From NCBI RefSeq assembly GCF_025809055.1, contig NZ_CP075529.1, positions 3,211,501 through 3,275,500 on the forward strand: a stretch of DNA of 64,000 nt, given 5' to 3'. The notes under the pieces are model-generated. The model saw only the letters and a list, made by a program, of their open reading frames with translations. It ran no database searches and was not told where the DNA came from. Below are positions 16,215 through 25,219 of this stretch, piece after piece; within the stretch, counting starts at the first letter, position 1, and the number at the start of each line of letters is the position of its first letter. The DNA is from Devosia sp. GTDB lineage: Bacteria > Pseudomonadota > Alphaproteobacteria > Rhizobiales > Devosiaceae. The position numbers and the translations under genes were made by a program.

Positions 16215-16772
16215 TTGCCCCAGTCCCAGACATTTTTCGAGGAAGCCTCCCAGGCCATGCGCGGCTGCTGGGCCCTGATCACGGGGCAGCGCGACGTGGC
16301 GAACTGGTTCGACTTCTCCCAGCGCGGTCTGGTCGGCAGCCTCATTGCCGTGGTTCTGGCCCTGCTGTTGGCGGGTTTCGGCCCGCTCCTGCTGGGCCTG
16401 CAGGCGCCGGCGGGGGCCGCTTCGCAATCGGTGATCATGAATGCGGCTTTGTTCCTGGCGCAGGCCGGCATGGCCTGGATCGTGCTGCGCCAGATGGGCC
16501 GGCAGGATGGCTTCGTGCCCTATCTCGTCGCGACCAATTGGGTGACGCTGCTCTCCGGCGCCCTGCTGCTGATTTCCCTATTGTTCGGGGAAGCCGGCAT
16601 GATCATGCTGATGGTCATCGTCATCGTGGCGCTGCTGACCTTTATCAATATCGGCCGCTTCATCGTGACGCTCAAGCCCATCCAGATCGGCCTGTTATTC
16701 GTTTCGCAGGCGGTGGGGGTGTTCCTGGCGCTGGCGGTGCTGGCCGTGCTCCTGCCGATGCCGCCGGTTTAA
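16215..16772 (+). CDS. Small polytopic membrane protein of unknown function
   Basis: 185 residues starting at TTG (16215), with no convincing alternative start. A soluble N-terminal stretch (FFEEASQAMRGCWALITGQ) with WFDFSQRGLVGSL precedes four to five TM segments. The FFEE...A.RG..ALI.G opening resembles Yip1-like membrane proteins, but this is weak. It is the last gene of the dapD-dapE run and ends at the edge of a repeat element shared with two other intergenic regions. Confidence 0.65.
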   Translation: MPQSQTFFEEASQAMRGCWALITGQRDVANWFDFSQRGLVGSLIAVVLALLLAGFGPLLLGLQAPAGAASQSVIMNAALFLAQAGMAWIVLRQMGRQDGFVPYLVATNWVTLLSGALLLISLLFGEAGMIMLMVIVIVALLTFINIGRFIVTLKPIQIGLLFVSQAVGVFLALAVLAVLLPMPPV

Positions 16773-16773
16773 A

Positions 16774-16872
16774 GCTGTCGTTCCCATTGAATCAGAACGA
16801 CAGTTCTACGTCTTTGATTGGTCACGTTTTCGAACCAGAAAAGTGGTGTCCACTTTTCTTGAAAACGCTCTA
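16774..16872. repeat. Palindromic repeat with AAAAGTGG/CCACTTTT core
   Basis: The element contains GCTGTCGTT...AACGACAG flanking ATTGAATCAG, and CCAGAAAAGTGG-TGT-CCACTTTTCTTG, ending GAAAACGCTCTAG. The same blocks, in the opposite orientation, form 43199-43302; a half copy is at 20755-20811. The CTA at 16870-16872 is also the complement of the truA TAG stop, so the element abuts and supplies the end of truA. Such elements are common in Hyphomicrobiales intergenic DNA. Confidence 0.85.
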
Positions 16873-17607
16873 GTAATCGACGCCGGTGAGATAGAGCCCG
16901 CTGGCCGGTGCCATGGCACCGCAGCGCCGGCGGTCGGCCGCATCGAGCGCGGCCCGGAAATCCTGGGGGCTCCATTTGCCTTCCCCCACCAGCTTCAGCG
17001 ACCCCACCATTGAGCGCACCTGGTGATGCAGGAAACTGCGCGCCGAGGCGGTAATGGCGATCACCTCGCCGTCACCGGCGACATCGAAGGCGTCCAGCGT
17101 GCGCATCGGCGACTTGGCCTGACATTCAGATGACCTGAAGGTGGTAAAATCGTGCAGGCCGAGGATCATCTGTGCGGCCTCATGCATGCGCGCGGCATCG
17201 AGCGCCATGGGCACATGCCAGACCTGGTTGCGCTCGATGGCGGCCGGAGCCCGGCGATTGAGAATGCGGTATTCATAGTGCCGGGCGGTGGCGGAAAACC
17301 GGGCTTCGAACGTCTCGCCGACGGCCTGGCAATCGATGATGACCACCGGATGGGGGCGCAGGTGGTAGTTGAGCGCCTCACGCACCCGGAACGGGTCCCA
17401 GTCTTTCGACAGGTCGAAATGGGCAACCTGGCCCAGGGCATGAACGCCGGCATCGGTGCGGCCGGCGGCCTGGGTCGTGACCGTTTCCCCGGAAAACCGC
17501 AGGATCGCCTCTTCCAGCGCCTGCTGCACACTCATCCGGTCCACCTGCCGCTGCCAGCCGCAGAAGGGGGTTCCGTCATATTCGATGGTGAGTTTCAGGC
17601 GCGCCAT
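16870..17607 (-). CDS. truA: tRNA pseudouridine(38-40) synthase
   Basis: A 245-residue TruA enzyme that isomerises uridines 38-40 in the tRNA anticodon arm. The catalytic Asp sits in AAGRTDAGVHALGQVAHF (about residues 47-64). Other family marks are RYEYRILNRRAP-like HYEYRIL and RSFLHHQVRSMVG near the end. It starts 1 nt inside the fmt stop (TGATG overlap), giving the order def, fmt, truA on the minus strand, a usual alphaproteobacterial arrangement. Confidence 0.96.
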   Translation of the reverse strand: MARLKLTIEYDGTPFCGWQRQVDRMSVQQALEEAILRFSGETVTTQAAGRTDAGVHALGQVAHFDLSKDWDPFRVREALNYHLRPHPVVIIDCQAVGETFEARFSATARHYEYRILNRRAPAAIERNQVWHVPMALDAARMHEAAQMILGLHDFTTFRSSECQAKSPMRTLDAFDVAGDGEVIAITASARSFLHHQVRSMVGSLKLVGEGKWSPQDFRAALDAADRRRCGAMAPASGLYLTGVDY

Positions 17608-18530
17608 CAGCTGACTTGGGCGGGCAGGGGGCCGGCCCCGCGCAGGAAGGTTGCCGCATCCATGGCGCCCTTGCCTTCGCGCTGCACCTGGATCAGGCGC
17701 ACGGCACCCGTGCCGCAGGCAATGATCAGATCGCCGTCCACAAGCTGCCCGGGCGTGCCGGTCGCTTCGGACATTTCCGAGCGCAGCGCCTTGACCCGAA
17801 CCGGCTTGCCACCCAGGTCCAGCGAAAACCAGGCGCCCGGAAAAGGCGAAAGCCCGCGGATCAGATTGTGGACGTCCTGCGCCGGCAATGAAAAATCGAT
17901 CCGGGCCTCGGCCTTTTCGATCTTTTTCGCATAGGTCGCGCCCGCTTCAGGCTGCGGTGTGAAGTCGAGACTGCCCCGTTCAAGCGCCGCAAGGGCCCGG
18001 CCCATGAGGTCGGCCCCGAGCCGCATCATCTGGTCGTGCAATTCGCCTGCCGTCATGCCCGGCTCGATGGTGATGATCTCGGTGGGGCCCATGGCGCCGG
18101 TATCAAGCCCTTCATCCATCTGCATCACCACGATGCCGGTCTGGTTGTCGCCCGCCATGATGGCGCGCTGGATCGGCGCCGCGCCGCGCCAGCGCGGCAG
18201 GAGTGAACCGTGCAGGTTGAGGCAGCCATATTCGGGCGCATCGAGGATCGGCTTGGGAAGCAACAGGCCATAGGCGACAACCACCGCGACCTCGGCGCCG
18301 AGCGAAGCGAAAACGGCCTGCTCTTCTTCGCCCCTGAGCGAGCGCGGGGTGAAGACCGGAATGCCAAAACTCTCGGCCGCCTCATGCACCGGGCTCTTGC
18401 GCTCGGCCTGACCGCGACCGGCCGGCTTGGGTGCGCGCGTATAGACGGCGACGACCTCGTGGCCCGCTGAAACGATCTCGGTCAGCGTGGGAACGGAAAA
18501 CTCGGGCGTACCCATGAAGACGACGCGCAT
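17607..18530 (-). CDS. fmt: Methionyl-tRNA formyltransferase
   Basis: A 307-residue enzyme that formylates initiator Met-tRNA. The N-terminal formyltransferase domain starts MRVVFMGTPEFSVPTL and contains the catalytic stretch NLHGSLLPRWRGAAPIQRAI (Asn and His) and the Asp in MDEGLDTGAM. The C-terminal OB-like tRNA-binding domain runs from about residue 205 (RGLSPFPGAWFSL). It lies between def and truA, but a 118-bp inverted repeat separates it from def. Confidence 0.96.
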   Translation of the reverse strand: MRVVFMGTPEFSVPTLTEIVSAGHEVVAVYTRAPKPAGRGQAERKSPVHEAAESFGIPVFTPRSLRGEEEQAVFASLGAEVAVVVAYGLLLPKPILDAPEYGCLNLHGSLLPRWRGAAPIQRAIMAGDNQTGIVVMQMDEGLDTGAMGPTEIITIEPGMTAGELHDQMMRLGADLMGRALAALERGSLDFTPQPEAGATYAKKIEKAEARIDFSLPAQDVHNLIRGLSPFPGAWFSLDLGGKPVRVKALRSEMSEATGTPGQLVDGDLIIACGTGAVRLIQVQREGKGAMDAATFLRGAGPLPAQVS

Positions 18531-18544
18531 GGTGGCTCCTGTCT

Positions 18545-18662
18545 TCCTTCTCCCCTTGTGGGAGAAGGTGCCCGAAGGGCGGATGAGGGGTCTGGTACAG
18601 CGATCGCGGATCCCTCATCCGTCTCGCTGCGCGAGCCACCTTCTCCCACAAGGGGAGAAGGG
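18545..18662. repeat. Long inverted repeat, CTTCTCCCCTTGTGGGAGAAGG type
   Basis: The 24-nt arms 18547-18570 and 18637-18660 are exact reverse complements. Inside them a second matched pair, GGATGAGGG and CCCTCATCC, extends the stem. Each outer arm is itself a hairpin around CCCCTTGTGGG. It stands between def and fmt, so it would be transcribed in their shared mRNA. A second, interrupted copy is at 42995-43180. Confidence 0.9.
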
Positions 18663-18671
18663 AAAAGGGTA

Positions 18672-19187
18672 TCAACCAGCCGCGCGCTTGGCCTGCTTGT
18701 CGAATTTCTTGATCACGCGGTCGCGCTTGAGGCGGCTGAGATAGTCGATATAGAGCACGCCATCGAGGTGATCGAGCTCGTGCTGGATGCAAACGGCCAG
18801 CTTGCCCGAGGCCTCCTTGCTGACCTGCTTGCCGTCGAGATCGGTATAGCTGACCGTGACGTCATTGGGCCGCTCGACCTCGTAATAGAGTTCGGGAATG
18901 GATAGGCAGCCCTCTTCAGTCACCTGCATCTGGTCGCCGAAATGGGTGATCTCGGGATTGATCATCACCAGCGGCGCGGCCGGTTCGTCCTCGCCGGCCA
19001 GGTCCATGACCACGATGCGCTTCATCACCCCGATCTGGGGCGCGGCCAGGCCAATGCCGGGCGCGTCGTACATGGTGTCGAGCATGTCCTTGGCCAGCGC
19101 CTTGATCTCGTCATCGACCTCGATGATCGGGTCGGCGACGGCACGCAGGCGTGCATCAGGAATGATCAGAATGGGGCGAATGGCCAT
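18672..19187 (-). CDS. def: Peptide deformylase
   Basis: A 171-residue metalloenzyme that removes the N-formyl group from nascent proteins. All three family motifs are present: GIGLAAPQIG (motif 1), EGCLSIPE (motif 2, with the metal-binding Cys) and QHELDHLDGVLYID (motif 3, HExxH). The ATG at 19187 gives the family start MAIRPILIIPDARLR; upstream in-frame codons extend the frame but are not like the family. It is the first gene of the leftward def-fmt-truA run. Confidence 0.96.
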   Translation of the reverse strand: MAIRPILIIPDARLRAVADPIIEVDDEIKALAKDMLDTMYDAPGIGLAAPQIGVMKRIVVMDLAGEDEPAAPLVMINPEITHFGDQMQVTEEGCLSIPELYYEVERPNDVTVSYTDLDGKQVSKEASGKLAVCIQHELDHLDGVLYIDYLSRLKRDRVIKKFDKQAKRAAG

Positions 19188-19311
19188 GGCAACAAGTCCG
19201 GCAAGGAGTGGATTGCCCCCGATATGGCCATTTCCGGCCCGGCGGTCAACAGCCGGACAGCGGAGGAACAAGAACATTTTGCGAACAAAGGAATCGCGGT
19301 AAGCTCACGCG

Positions 19312-20736
19312 ATGAACGATCTCGACCGCACGCTTTTTCTCCTCGGCGATGTGCCGATCAGTCTCGGCCTTGCCCTTCTGGCAGGTGGCGCGCTGGTTCT
19401 GGCCGCCATAATCGTGAGCCTGGTGCTTTCGGCGCGGGCCAATGCCTTGCGGGCCGATGCCGCCGCCCGCGAGGCGGCGGAGGGACTGCGCGCCAATTTC
19501 CAGGAGCAGATTGCCGGGCGCGACAGCCGCATCCGCGATCTTGAGGCCCAGCTTGAGCGCGACCGCGAACGGGCCGGCGACAGTCTTGATGCCGAACGCG
19601 ACAAGTCCTCCGGCCTGCAATCGGAACTGGCTGCCATGCGCACGCGGCTCGACGAACAGGCCCGGCAGAACGAGGCCAATCTGAAGCGCTTCGCCGAAGC
19701 CCGCCAGCAGATGACCGACGAGTTCAAGGCCATTGCCGGAGAGGTTCTGGCCAGCCACAGCGAGACCTTTACCAGGCAGAACCGCGAGCAGGTCGACGTG
19801 CTGCTCAAACCCCTGCAGGACAAGATCACCGAATTCCACAAGAACCTGGTGGAAGACCGCTCGGCCATGGGTGAGCGAATCCGGGCGCTGGCCGAGAGCA
19901 ATCTGCAGATCACCACCGAAGCGCAGAACCTGACGCGCGCCCTCAAGGGCTCATCCCAGACCCAGGGGGCCTGGGGCGAAATGATCCTCTCGACCATTCT
20001 CGAACAGTCGGGGCTGCGCGAGGGCGAACAGTATTTCACCCAGCAGAGCCATGTCGGGGAAGACCACCAGCGGGTGCGCACCGATGTCGAAATCCTCATG
20101 CCCAATGGCGACCGGCTGGTCATCGATTCAAAGGTGTCGCTGACCGCCTTCGAGGCCTTCGTGAACAGCGAAGAGCCCGATCGGGGCCAGCACCTGCGCG
20201 CCCACATCACCTCGGTGCGCGGCCATATCACGACGCTGGGCGACAAGAGCTATCAGCGCGCTGCCCGCTCAAGCCTCGACTATGTGATGATGTTCGTGCC
20301 GATTGAATCGGCGCTGGCCACGGCCATCCAGAACGATACGAAACTTGTCGAATTCGGCATGAACAAGGGCGTCATGCTGACGACACCCACCACGCTGATG
20401 ACCGTGCTGCGCACCGTGCGCAATGTATGGGACATCGAAAAGCGCCACCAGAATGCCGAGGAAATCGCCGAGCGGGCGGGGCAGCTTTACGACAAGGTGG
20501 CCGGCTTCCTCGACTCCATGGACAAGCTGGGTGGGCATCTGAACAAGGCGCAGACCAGTTTTGAGCAGGCCCGGGGGCAGCTGTCCTCCGGCCGTGGCAA
20601 TGTCATCCGCCAGGTCGAGATGCTGCGCGAACTTGGCGCCAAGTCGACCAAACCCCTGCCCGCCGGCTGGGAAGGCAGCAATGACGAAGGCCCCTCCCTA
20701 CGCCTTGTCGGGGAGGAGCCTGGCGACCTGAACTAG
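19312..20736 (+). CDS. rmuC: DNA recombination protein RmuC
   Basis: A 474-residue RmuC protein. One TM helix (about residues 20-40) is followed by a long coiled coil rich in Arg, Glu, Ala and Gln (to ~145) and the RmuC nuclease-like domain (~150-430), with conserved ALKGSSQTQGAWGEMIL, DVEILMPNGDRLVIDSKVSL and FVPIESAL. RmuC limits inversions at short inverted repeats in E. coli. It is divergent from def. Confidence 0.93.
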   Translation: MNDLDRTLFLLGDVPISLGLALLAGGALVLAAIIVSLVLSARANALRADAAAREAAEGLRANFQEQIAGRDSRIRDLEAQLERDRERAGDSLDAERDKSSGLQSELAAMRTRLDEQARQNEANLKRFAEARQQMTDEFKAIAGEVLASHSETFTRQNREQVDVLLKPLQDKITEFHKNLVEDRSAMGERIRALAESNLQITTEAQNLTRALKGSSQTQGAWGEMILSTILEQSGLREGEQYFTQQSHVGEDHQRVRTDVEILMPNGDRLVIDSKVSLTAFEAFVNSEEPDRGQHLRAHITSVRGHITTLGDKSYQRAARSSLDYVMMFVPIESALATAIQNDTKLVEFGMNKGVMLTTPTTLMTVLRTVRNVWDIEKRHQNAEEIAERAGQLYDKVAGFLDSMDKLGGHLNKAQTSFEQARGQLSSGRGNVIRQVEMLRELGAKSTKPLPAGWEGSNDEGPSLRLVGEEPGDLN

Positions 20737-20754
20737 GGGGTCAAGGTCGGCTAA

Positions 20755-20811
20755 GGCGTGTTCATGAAAAACGGCTCGTTCTGATTCAATCAGAACGAGA
20801 GAGGCGCTAGA
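20755..20811. repeat. Half copy of the AGAGCG repeat family
   Basis: CTCGTTCTGATT/AATCAGAACGAG forms an inverted repeat (the two arms meet at GATTCAATC), ending GAGGCGCTAG. It matches the GAATCAGAACGA half of the element at 16774-16872 but lacks the AAAAGTGG half. Its end overlaps the TAG stop of the leftward RTX-like gene (20807-20809). It lies between convergent rmuC and that gene and may end transcription. Confidence 0.75.
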
Positions 20812-21982
20812 GGATGAAATCGCTGGCGCTGAGATCGATATGGCCGGTGAGTTCGATCTGGAAATCGGCCACCTTGTCGCCGTTGATGTCGCCCTGGATG
20901 ATGGTGCGAGCGGTGCTGCCCGAGCCGAACTGATCCCAGATGAGCTGGCCCTTGGCACCCGTGAAGTCTGCGCCTTCGGCCGAACGGAAGGAAAAGGCCT
21001 GGTTGCCGCTGCTGACACTGTTGGCGTCGATCGCCGACAGATCGATCTTGTCCTGACCGGAGGTGAAGTCGGTGATGACGTCGCGGGCACTGGCCTTGGG
21101 GCTGGAGGACGCTTCGGCCACCGACTTGAAGACAAAGGTGTCACGACCGGTGCCCCCGGTGAGCAGGTCCTTCCCCGTGCCGCCGCGCAGGATGTCGTTG
21201 TTGCTCCCGCCGTTGAGAACGTCTTGACCGCTGCCGCCATAGAGGTTGTCGACATTGGTGCCGCCGAAGAGCTGGTCCTTGCCGCTGCCGCCCTTGAGAA
21301 TGTCCTTGCTGGAGCCGCCATCGAGGATGTCATCGCCCGCACCCCCATCCAGGATATCTGCCCCGCCGCCCCCGGAAATCACGTCATTGCCGCCCAGGCC
21401 CTCGAGCGTGTTGGCGCCGCCCGTGCCCACAATGGTGTCGGCATTGGCAGAGCCGCGGGCATTTTCGATGCTGACAAGGGTTTCAAAACGGCTGGCGCCT
21501 GTGAACACCTTGCCTTCGTTGAGGCGGATATCGACGCCCGTATTGCCGATGGTCGGGTCATCGCTGCGCGCTTCATAGCTGATGGTGTCGATACCGCTGC
21601 CGCCATTGAAGCCGTTGCGAAAGCCGACGGAAACGAAAGTGTCGTTGCCGCTGTCGCCGAAATAGGCGCTGTGCAGGGTCGTGACGGCCAAAAGGTCGTC
21701 ACCCGATCCGGCGCGCACGATGTCCCCGGTGCCGCCCAAGCCAAATCCCAGACCCACATAGGTGTCGTTGCCGGTGCCGAGAAAAATTTCGTTGCCGCCT
21801 TCGAACATGTTCACGACCCCGTCCTTGCCCGATCCGGCATCGACGAAGTTGTTGCCGCCCAGATCGCCCTGGGTGACGAGGCGGATGATGTCATCGCCGC
21901 CAAAGCCGAAAACGTCGTTGAAGCCTCGGCTGACAGTCATCGTATCGCTGCCATTGGTGCCGTTGATGCGTGTGCGGGCCAT
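20807..21982 (-). CDS. RTX-like calcium-binding protein, probably type I secreted
   Basis: 391 residues without an N-terminal signal peptide. The middle (~150-260) has tandem glycine-rich nonapeptides of the GGxGxDxLx type (GLGGNDVISGGGGADILDGG, then LFGGTNVDNLYGGSG), which bind Ca2+ in a beta-roll outside the cell. The C-terminal ~110 residues form a serralysin-type M10 C-terminal domain (DVITDFTSGQDKIDLSAID), ending SASDFIL, as in type I secretion substrates. No catalytic HExxH is present, so it is not a protease. ATG 21982 is preceded by AGGAGA. No T1SS genes are in the window. Confidence 0.85.
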   Translation of the reverse strand: MARTRINGTNGSDTMTVSRGFNDVFGFGGDDIIRLVTQGDLGGNNFVDAGSGKDGVVNMFEGGNEIFLGTGNDTYVGLGFGLGGTGDIVRAGSGDDLLAVTTLHSAYFGDSGNDTFVSVGFRNGFNGGSGIDTISYEARSDDPTIGNTGVDIRLNEGKVFTGASRFETLVSIENARGSANADTIVGTGGANTLEGLGGNDVISGGGGADILDGGAGDDILDGGSSKDILKGGSGKDQLFGGTNVDNLYGGSGQDVLNGGSNNDILRGGTGKDLLTGGTGRDTFVFKSVAEASSSPKASARDVITDFTSGQDKIDLSAIDANSVSSGNQAFSFRSAEGADFTGAKGQLIWDQFGSGSTARTIIQGDINGDKVADFQIELTGHIDLSASDFIL

Positions 21983-22133
21983 TCTGTTTCTCCTGGGTTC
22001 GGTGCAAGCCGGTTTCGATGAACCCAATAGGCCAGCTTTATCGCCCCCACGCTGTTCCGCAAGGAACAAGTGTGATCGAACTTGCGGCGTGTTCGGGCGT
22101 TTTCCGGGTGCAACTGCATTTGGGAGACCGACA

Positions 22134-22616
22134 ATGGCTCAGCATCACGACCATCCCGGCAGCCTGGTGCCGCAGGAAACCAATTTCGACAATTCAGACA
22201 CGCCCGGAATAGCCCAGCCTTACAGCCAGTCCGAGATCGAGGACCTGCTCTATGGCGATGACCGCCCGACCGAGGATCGTATCGCCCGCCTCCATGAAAT
22301 GCGCGGCGAACTTGCCGCCCGCGAGAGCGGAGATTTCGGTGATGAAGACCCTGCGGCATTGCTCGACGAGATCGACCGGGCGATCGAGGAACTGCAGGGC
22401 GATGCGGATAATCTGGAAGAGACCGGCGACGCTGCTGCGTTCATGACCAACGATCCTGCCGATCATATGGAAACGCTGGCGCCCGACGATGTCGATGCGC
22501 GCGAAGCCCTGACCGGCGCGGATGACGACAGCTTCTACGAAGATGGCGAGGATGGTCCGGCGGACGATGATAATGCCTGGCACGGCAGTGACGAGTTTCG
22601 CCACGACACGCACTGA
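22134..22616 (+). CDS. Highly acidic hypothetical protein
   Basis: 160 residues with very high Asp/Glu content and few basic residues. Recognisable stretches are QPYSQSEIEDLLYGDD, a helix-forming RIARLHEMRGELAARESGDFG, and a C-terminal DDDSFYEDGEDGPADDDNAW. There is no signal peptide, TM segment or cysteine. ATG 22134 is preceded by GGGAGA. It diverges from the RTX-like gene across 151 bp, so the two may share regulation. I do not recognise a function. Confidence 0.7.
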   Translation: MAQHHDHPGSLVPQETNFDNSDTPGIAQPYSQSEIEDLLYGDDRPTEDRIARLHEMRGELAARESGDFGDEDPAALLDEIDRAIEELQGDADNLEETGDAAAFMTNDPADHMETLAPDDVDAREALTGADDDSFYEDGEDGPADDDNAWHGSDEFRHDTH

Positions 22617-22628
22617 CGTGGGCGCAGG

Positions 22629-23414
22629 TCAGATCGACTTGATCATGCCCCCGTCGATGCGGATCAGGCTGCCGGTGGTGTAGGCGGCACGTTCGCTGGC
22701 GAGGAAGGCGACATAGCTGGCCAGTTCCTCGGCCTTGCCGTAGCGGCCGGCCGGGATGGTGGCCAGCGATTGCGTCCGTACCTCTTCGATGCTCTTGCCG
22801 AGGCGCCTGGCGGCAGCGGCGTCGAGTTCGTCGACCCGGTCGGTCTGGATGCGGCCCTGGACCACGACATTGACAGTGACATTGTCCGCCGCCACTTCGC
22901 TGGCAAGGGTCTTGCTCCAGCCGACCAGGGATTGCCGCAGGGCGTTCGAAATGGCCAGTCGCGGAATGGGCGCTTCCACCCCGGACGAGGTCAGGGTGAC
23001 GATGCGTCCCCACTTTCTCCCCCTCATGCCCGGCAGGACCGACTGGGTGATCGCCATGAGCGGCGCAACCATGGTGGCGAAGGCTTTGGCATAGTCCTGG
23101 GCGGGCAGCGTGGCGGCTTCGCCCGGTGGCGGCCCACCGGAATTGTTGACCAGAATATCGCAGCCATCGCGAGCCGCGATCGTGGCGATCAGGGCTTCCA
23201 CCGAAGCTGGATCGGCAAGATCGAGCGGCAGGGCCTCGATAGTGCCGCCCAGTGCCGGTTCGACCTGCCCAATGAGCGCAGCAATTGCCTCCACCGACCG
23301 GGCAGCGCCGATGACGCGTGCGCCCTCATTGGCGAGGGCCACGGCGATCGCGGCGCCCAGCCCCTTGCTCGCACCCAGGACCAGGGCGCGCTTGCCATCC
23401 AGCCCCAGGTTCAT
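22629..23414 (-). CDS. SDR-family oxidoreductase
   Basis: A 261-residue classical short-chain dehydrogenase: the cofactor loop GASKGLGAAIA at ~14-24, NNSGGPP (NNAG equivalent) near residue 90, and the C-terminal GSLIRIDGGMI. The substrate region reads VTLTSSGVEAPIPRLAISNALRQSL. The catalytic Ser is present, but the usual YxxxK tyrosine position reads Ser-Asn, a variant known in the 3-oxoacyl-ACP-reductase-like subgroup, so activity is uncertain. It is the last gene of a four-gene leftward sugar-acid operon and overlaps the previous gene by 4 nt. Confidence 0.85.
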   Translation of the reverse strand: MNLGLDGKRALVLGASKGLGAAIAVALANEGARVIGAARSVEAIAALIGQVEPALGGTIEALPLDLADPASVEALIATIAARDGCDILVNNSGGPPPGEAATLPAQDYAKAFATMVAPLMAITQSVLPGMRGRKWGRIVTLTSSGVEAPIPRLAISNALRQSLVGWSKTLASEVAADNVTVNVVVQGRIQTDRVDELDAAAARRLGKSIEEVRTQSLATIPAGRYGKAEELASYVAFLASERAAYTTGSLIRIDGGMIKSI

Positions 23415-24337
23415 GCGCCGATCTCCGACAGACGCCTGGCCTGGCGGGACAGCAGGCGCTCCACATCCTTTATGTCGGCCGCAGAAAGGCTTGGCCCGGG
23501 TTTGCGCAGGGCCGGCGAGGCGATGACGCCACGTTTGGCGAGCACATATTTGCGCGCTGCCAGGCCCAGGCCCTGCTGTTGCTCATAGCGGGCCAGCGGC
23601 AGATAGGCGTCGAACAGGTCATGGGCGCGCTCGACATCGCCGCCACCATAGGCATCGACGACGCCGACCATCATTTCCGGATAGCAGAAGCCGGTCATGG
23701 CGCCATCGGCGCCACGGCCCATCTCCTCGGGCAGGAACAGCCCGCCATTGCCGCAAAGGATTGAAATCCTTCGGGTTTCACCCCTGTCCGAGGATGCCCT
23801 GAGGGCGCTGATCTTGCCCAGGCCGGGCCAGTCCTCGTGCTTGAGCATGACGCAATTGGGGACATCGCGAATGATGCGGTCGATCACCTTGGGCACAATG
23901 GTGACATTGGTGGTCAGGGGGTAATCCTGCAGCACGAAGGGGGTCTGGCCCAGGGCCTCGCCGACGACGGCGTAAAAGGCGTAGGCCTGATCGTCCGTGC
24001 GGGTGGTCCATGGTGGTGCGACCATGACGCCGGCGGCGCCCATTTCCATAACGGAATCAGCGAGTTCGCGCATCGGAGCGAGGCCGGGTGCGGTGACGCC
24101 GACGACAACGGGCACGTTTGCCCGGGCGATGACGCGACGGGCGATTTCCCGCGATTCCTCGGCCGTGAGCTTGGGCGCCTCGCCAAGCTGGCCGAGGATG
24201 GTGAGGCCGGTCACCCCCTTGTCCTGATAGAAGTCGACCATGCGGTCGACGCTGGTCCAGTCGACGTCACCATTGTCAGAAAAGGGTGTCACCGCAATGA
24301 CATAGACGCCTTTTGCGGCTTCGGTCAGCAGGGGCAT
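23411..24337 (-). CDS. Dihydrodipicolinate synthase-family lyase, probable 2-keto-3-deoxy sugar acid aldolase or dehydratase
   Basis: A 308-residue class I aldolase-type TIM barrel. Lys166 in CVMLKHEDWPG is the likely Schiff-base lysine and Tyr139 in VLQDYPLTTN the catalytic tyrosine. VTPFSDNGDVDW at the start and GQLGEAPKLTAEE (GTTGE equivalent) are typical. Sugar-acid pathways use this family either as KDG/KDA aldolases or as 2-keto-3-deoxyarabonate dehydratases. Co-transcription with an IlvD/Edd dehydratase and a lactonase-like hydrolase favours such a role over lysine synthesis. Confidence 0.85.
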   Translation of the reverse strand: MPLLTEAAKGVYVIAVTPFSDNGDVDWTSVDRMVDFYQDKGVTGLTILGQLGEAPKLTAEESREIARRVIARANVPVVVGVTAPGLAPMRELADSVMEMGAAGVMVAPPWTTRTDDQAYAFYAVVGEALGQTPFVLQDYPLTTNVTIVPKVIDRIIRDVPNCVMLKHEDWPGLGKISALRASSDRGETRRISILCGNGGLFLPEEMGRGADGAMTGFCYPEMMVGVVDAYGGGDVERAHDLFDAYLPLARYEQQQGLGLAARKYVLAKRGVIASPALRKPGPSLSAADIKDVERLLSRQARRLSEIGA

Positions 24338-24358
24338 AGGGCGTCTCCGAACTCGGTT

Positions 24359-25219
24359 TCAGTGCTGGAAATAGAGGGTCTGGGCATTGCCTGCAAAGAT
24401 TGCATCATGGCTGCCGGTGGGCACGACGTCGAGGCTGAGGGCTATGAGATCGTCGTCTTCGGGCACGGTTTCGAAGAGCTCGCTATGGGGCCAATCACTG
24501 CCCCACAACAGTCGATCCGGGTAACACACAGTCAGCGTTTCGAGCGCCTTTCGATAGAATTGGTGAGCTGGCGTGTCACCGAGCCGATAGGGCGCGGAAA
24601 TCTTGGTATAGATGCGTCCGCCGGCAAGGCAGCGGACCAGATCGTCGAGTGGCGTGCCGGGCGTATCCGGCCCGATGAAGGCAAGGTGATCGATGACCCC
24701 GGTGATGTCATGCCGGGCGGTCAACGCGCCGACGGTCGCGATGGCCTCAGGGCCGATCTGGAACTGGGCGTGCCAGCCCAGCGTCCGGATGCGTGGCGCC
24801 AGGGCGGAGAAGGCATCGAAACCGATGCCTGACTTGTTGCGCAGGTTGAAGCGAACGCCGCGGACGCCAAGCGCGTCGAGGCGTTCAAGTTCAGCATCAC
24901 TGGTTTCGGGCGGGATGACGACGACACCCCGCAGGCAATCCGGCGCCTGCGCCATGGCCGCCAGCAGCACATGATTGTCGAGGCCATAGACGCTGGGTTG
25001 CACCAGTACGCCGCGCGCCACTCCGAAACTCTCGGCGAGTGCCAGCCAGTCCGAAATCGGTGCGGTCCAGGGGGTGTAGCTGCGCGGAGAAGCGAGCGTT
25101 GCATCGGGCGCGAAGACATGAAAATGGCTGTCGCAGCTCAGCGCGGGCAGGCGCAGATTGTTCCGGTTGCGCAGCGGGCGCGGCGGCAGGCAGAGCGGCG
25201 CATCGAGAGTCTCAGTCAT
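24359..25219 (-). CDS. COG3618 amidohydrolase-superfamily lactonase/isomerase-like protein
   Basis: A 286-residue TIM-barrel hydrolase of the LigI/galactarolactone isomerase/fuconolactonase group. Visible motifs are CDSHFHVFAP (HxH), the strand VIDHLAFIG and the catalytic Asp in LLWGSDWPHSEL. These enzymes open or isomerise sugar lactones without a tightly bound metal. ATG 25219 overlaps the dehydratase stop by 8 nt, so the hydrolase is translationally linked to it. The lactone-to-acid step would supply the dehydratase with its substrate. Confidence 0.85.
   Translation of the reverse strand: MTETLDAPLCLPPRPLRNRNNLRLPALSCDSHFHVFAPDATLASPRSYTPWTAPISDWLALAESFGVARGVLVQPSVYGLDNHVLLAAMAQAPDCLRGVVVIPPETSDAELERLDALGVRGVRFNLRNKSGIGFDAFSALAPRIRTLGWHAQFQIGPEAIATVGALTARHDITGVIDHLAFIGPDTPGTPLDDLVRCLAGGRIYTKISAPYRLGDTPAHQFYRKALETLTVCYPDRLLWGSDWPHSELFETVPEDDDLIALSLDVVPTGSHDAIFAGNAQTLYFQH

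Noticed and set aside
23411..24337. dapA of lysine synthesis
   Set aside because: The gene is the DHDPS superfamily, but its operon partners are sugar-acid enzymes, and dapD and dapE lie in a separate run 8 kb away.
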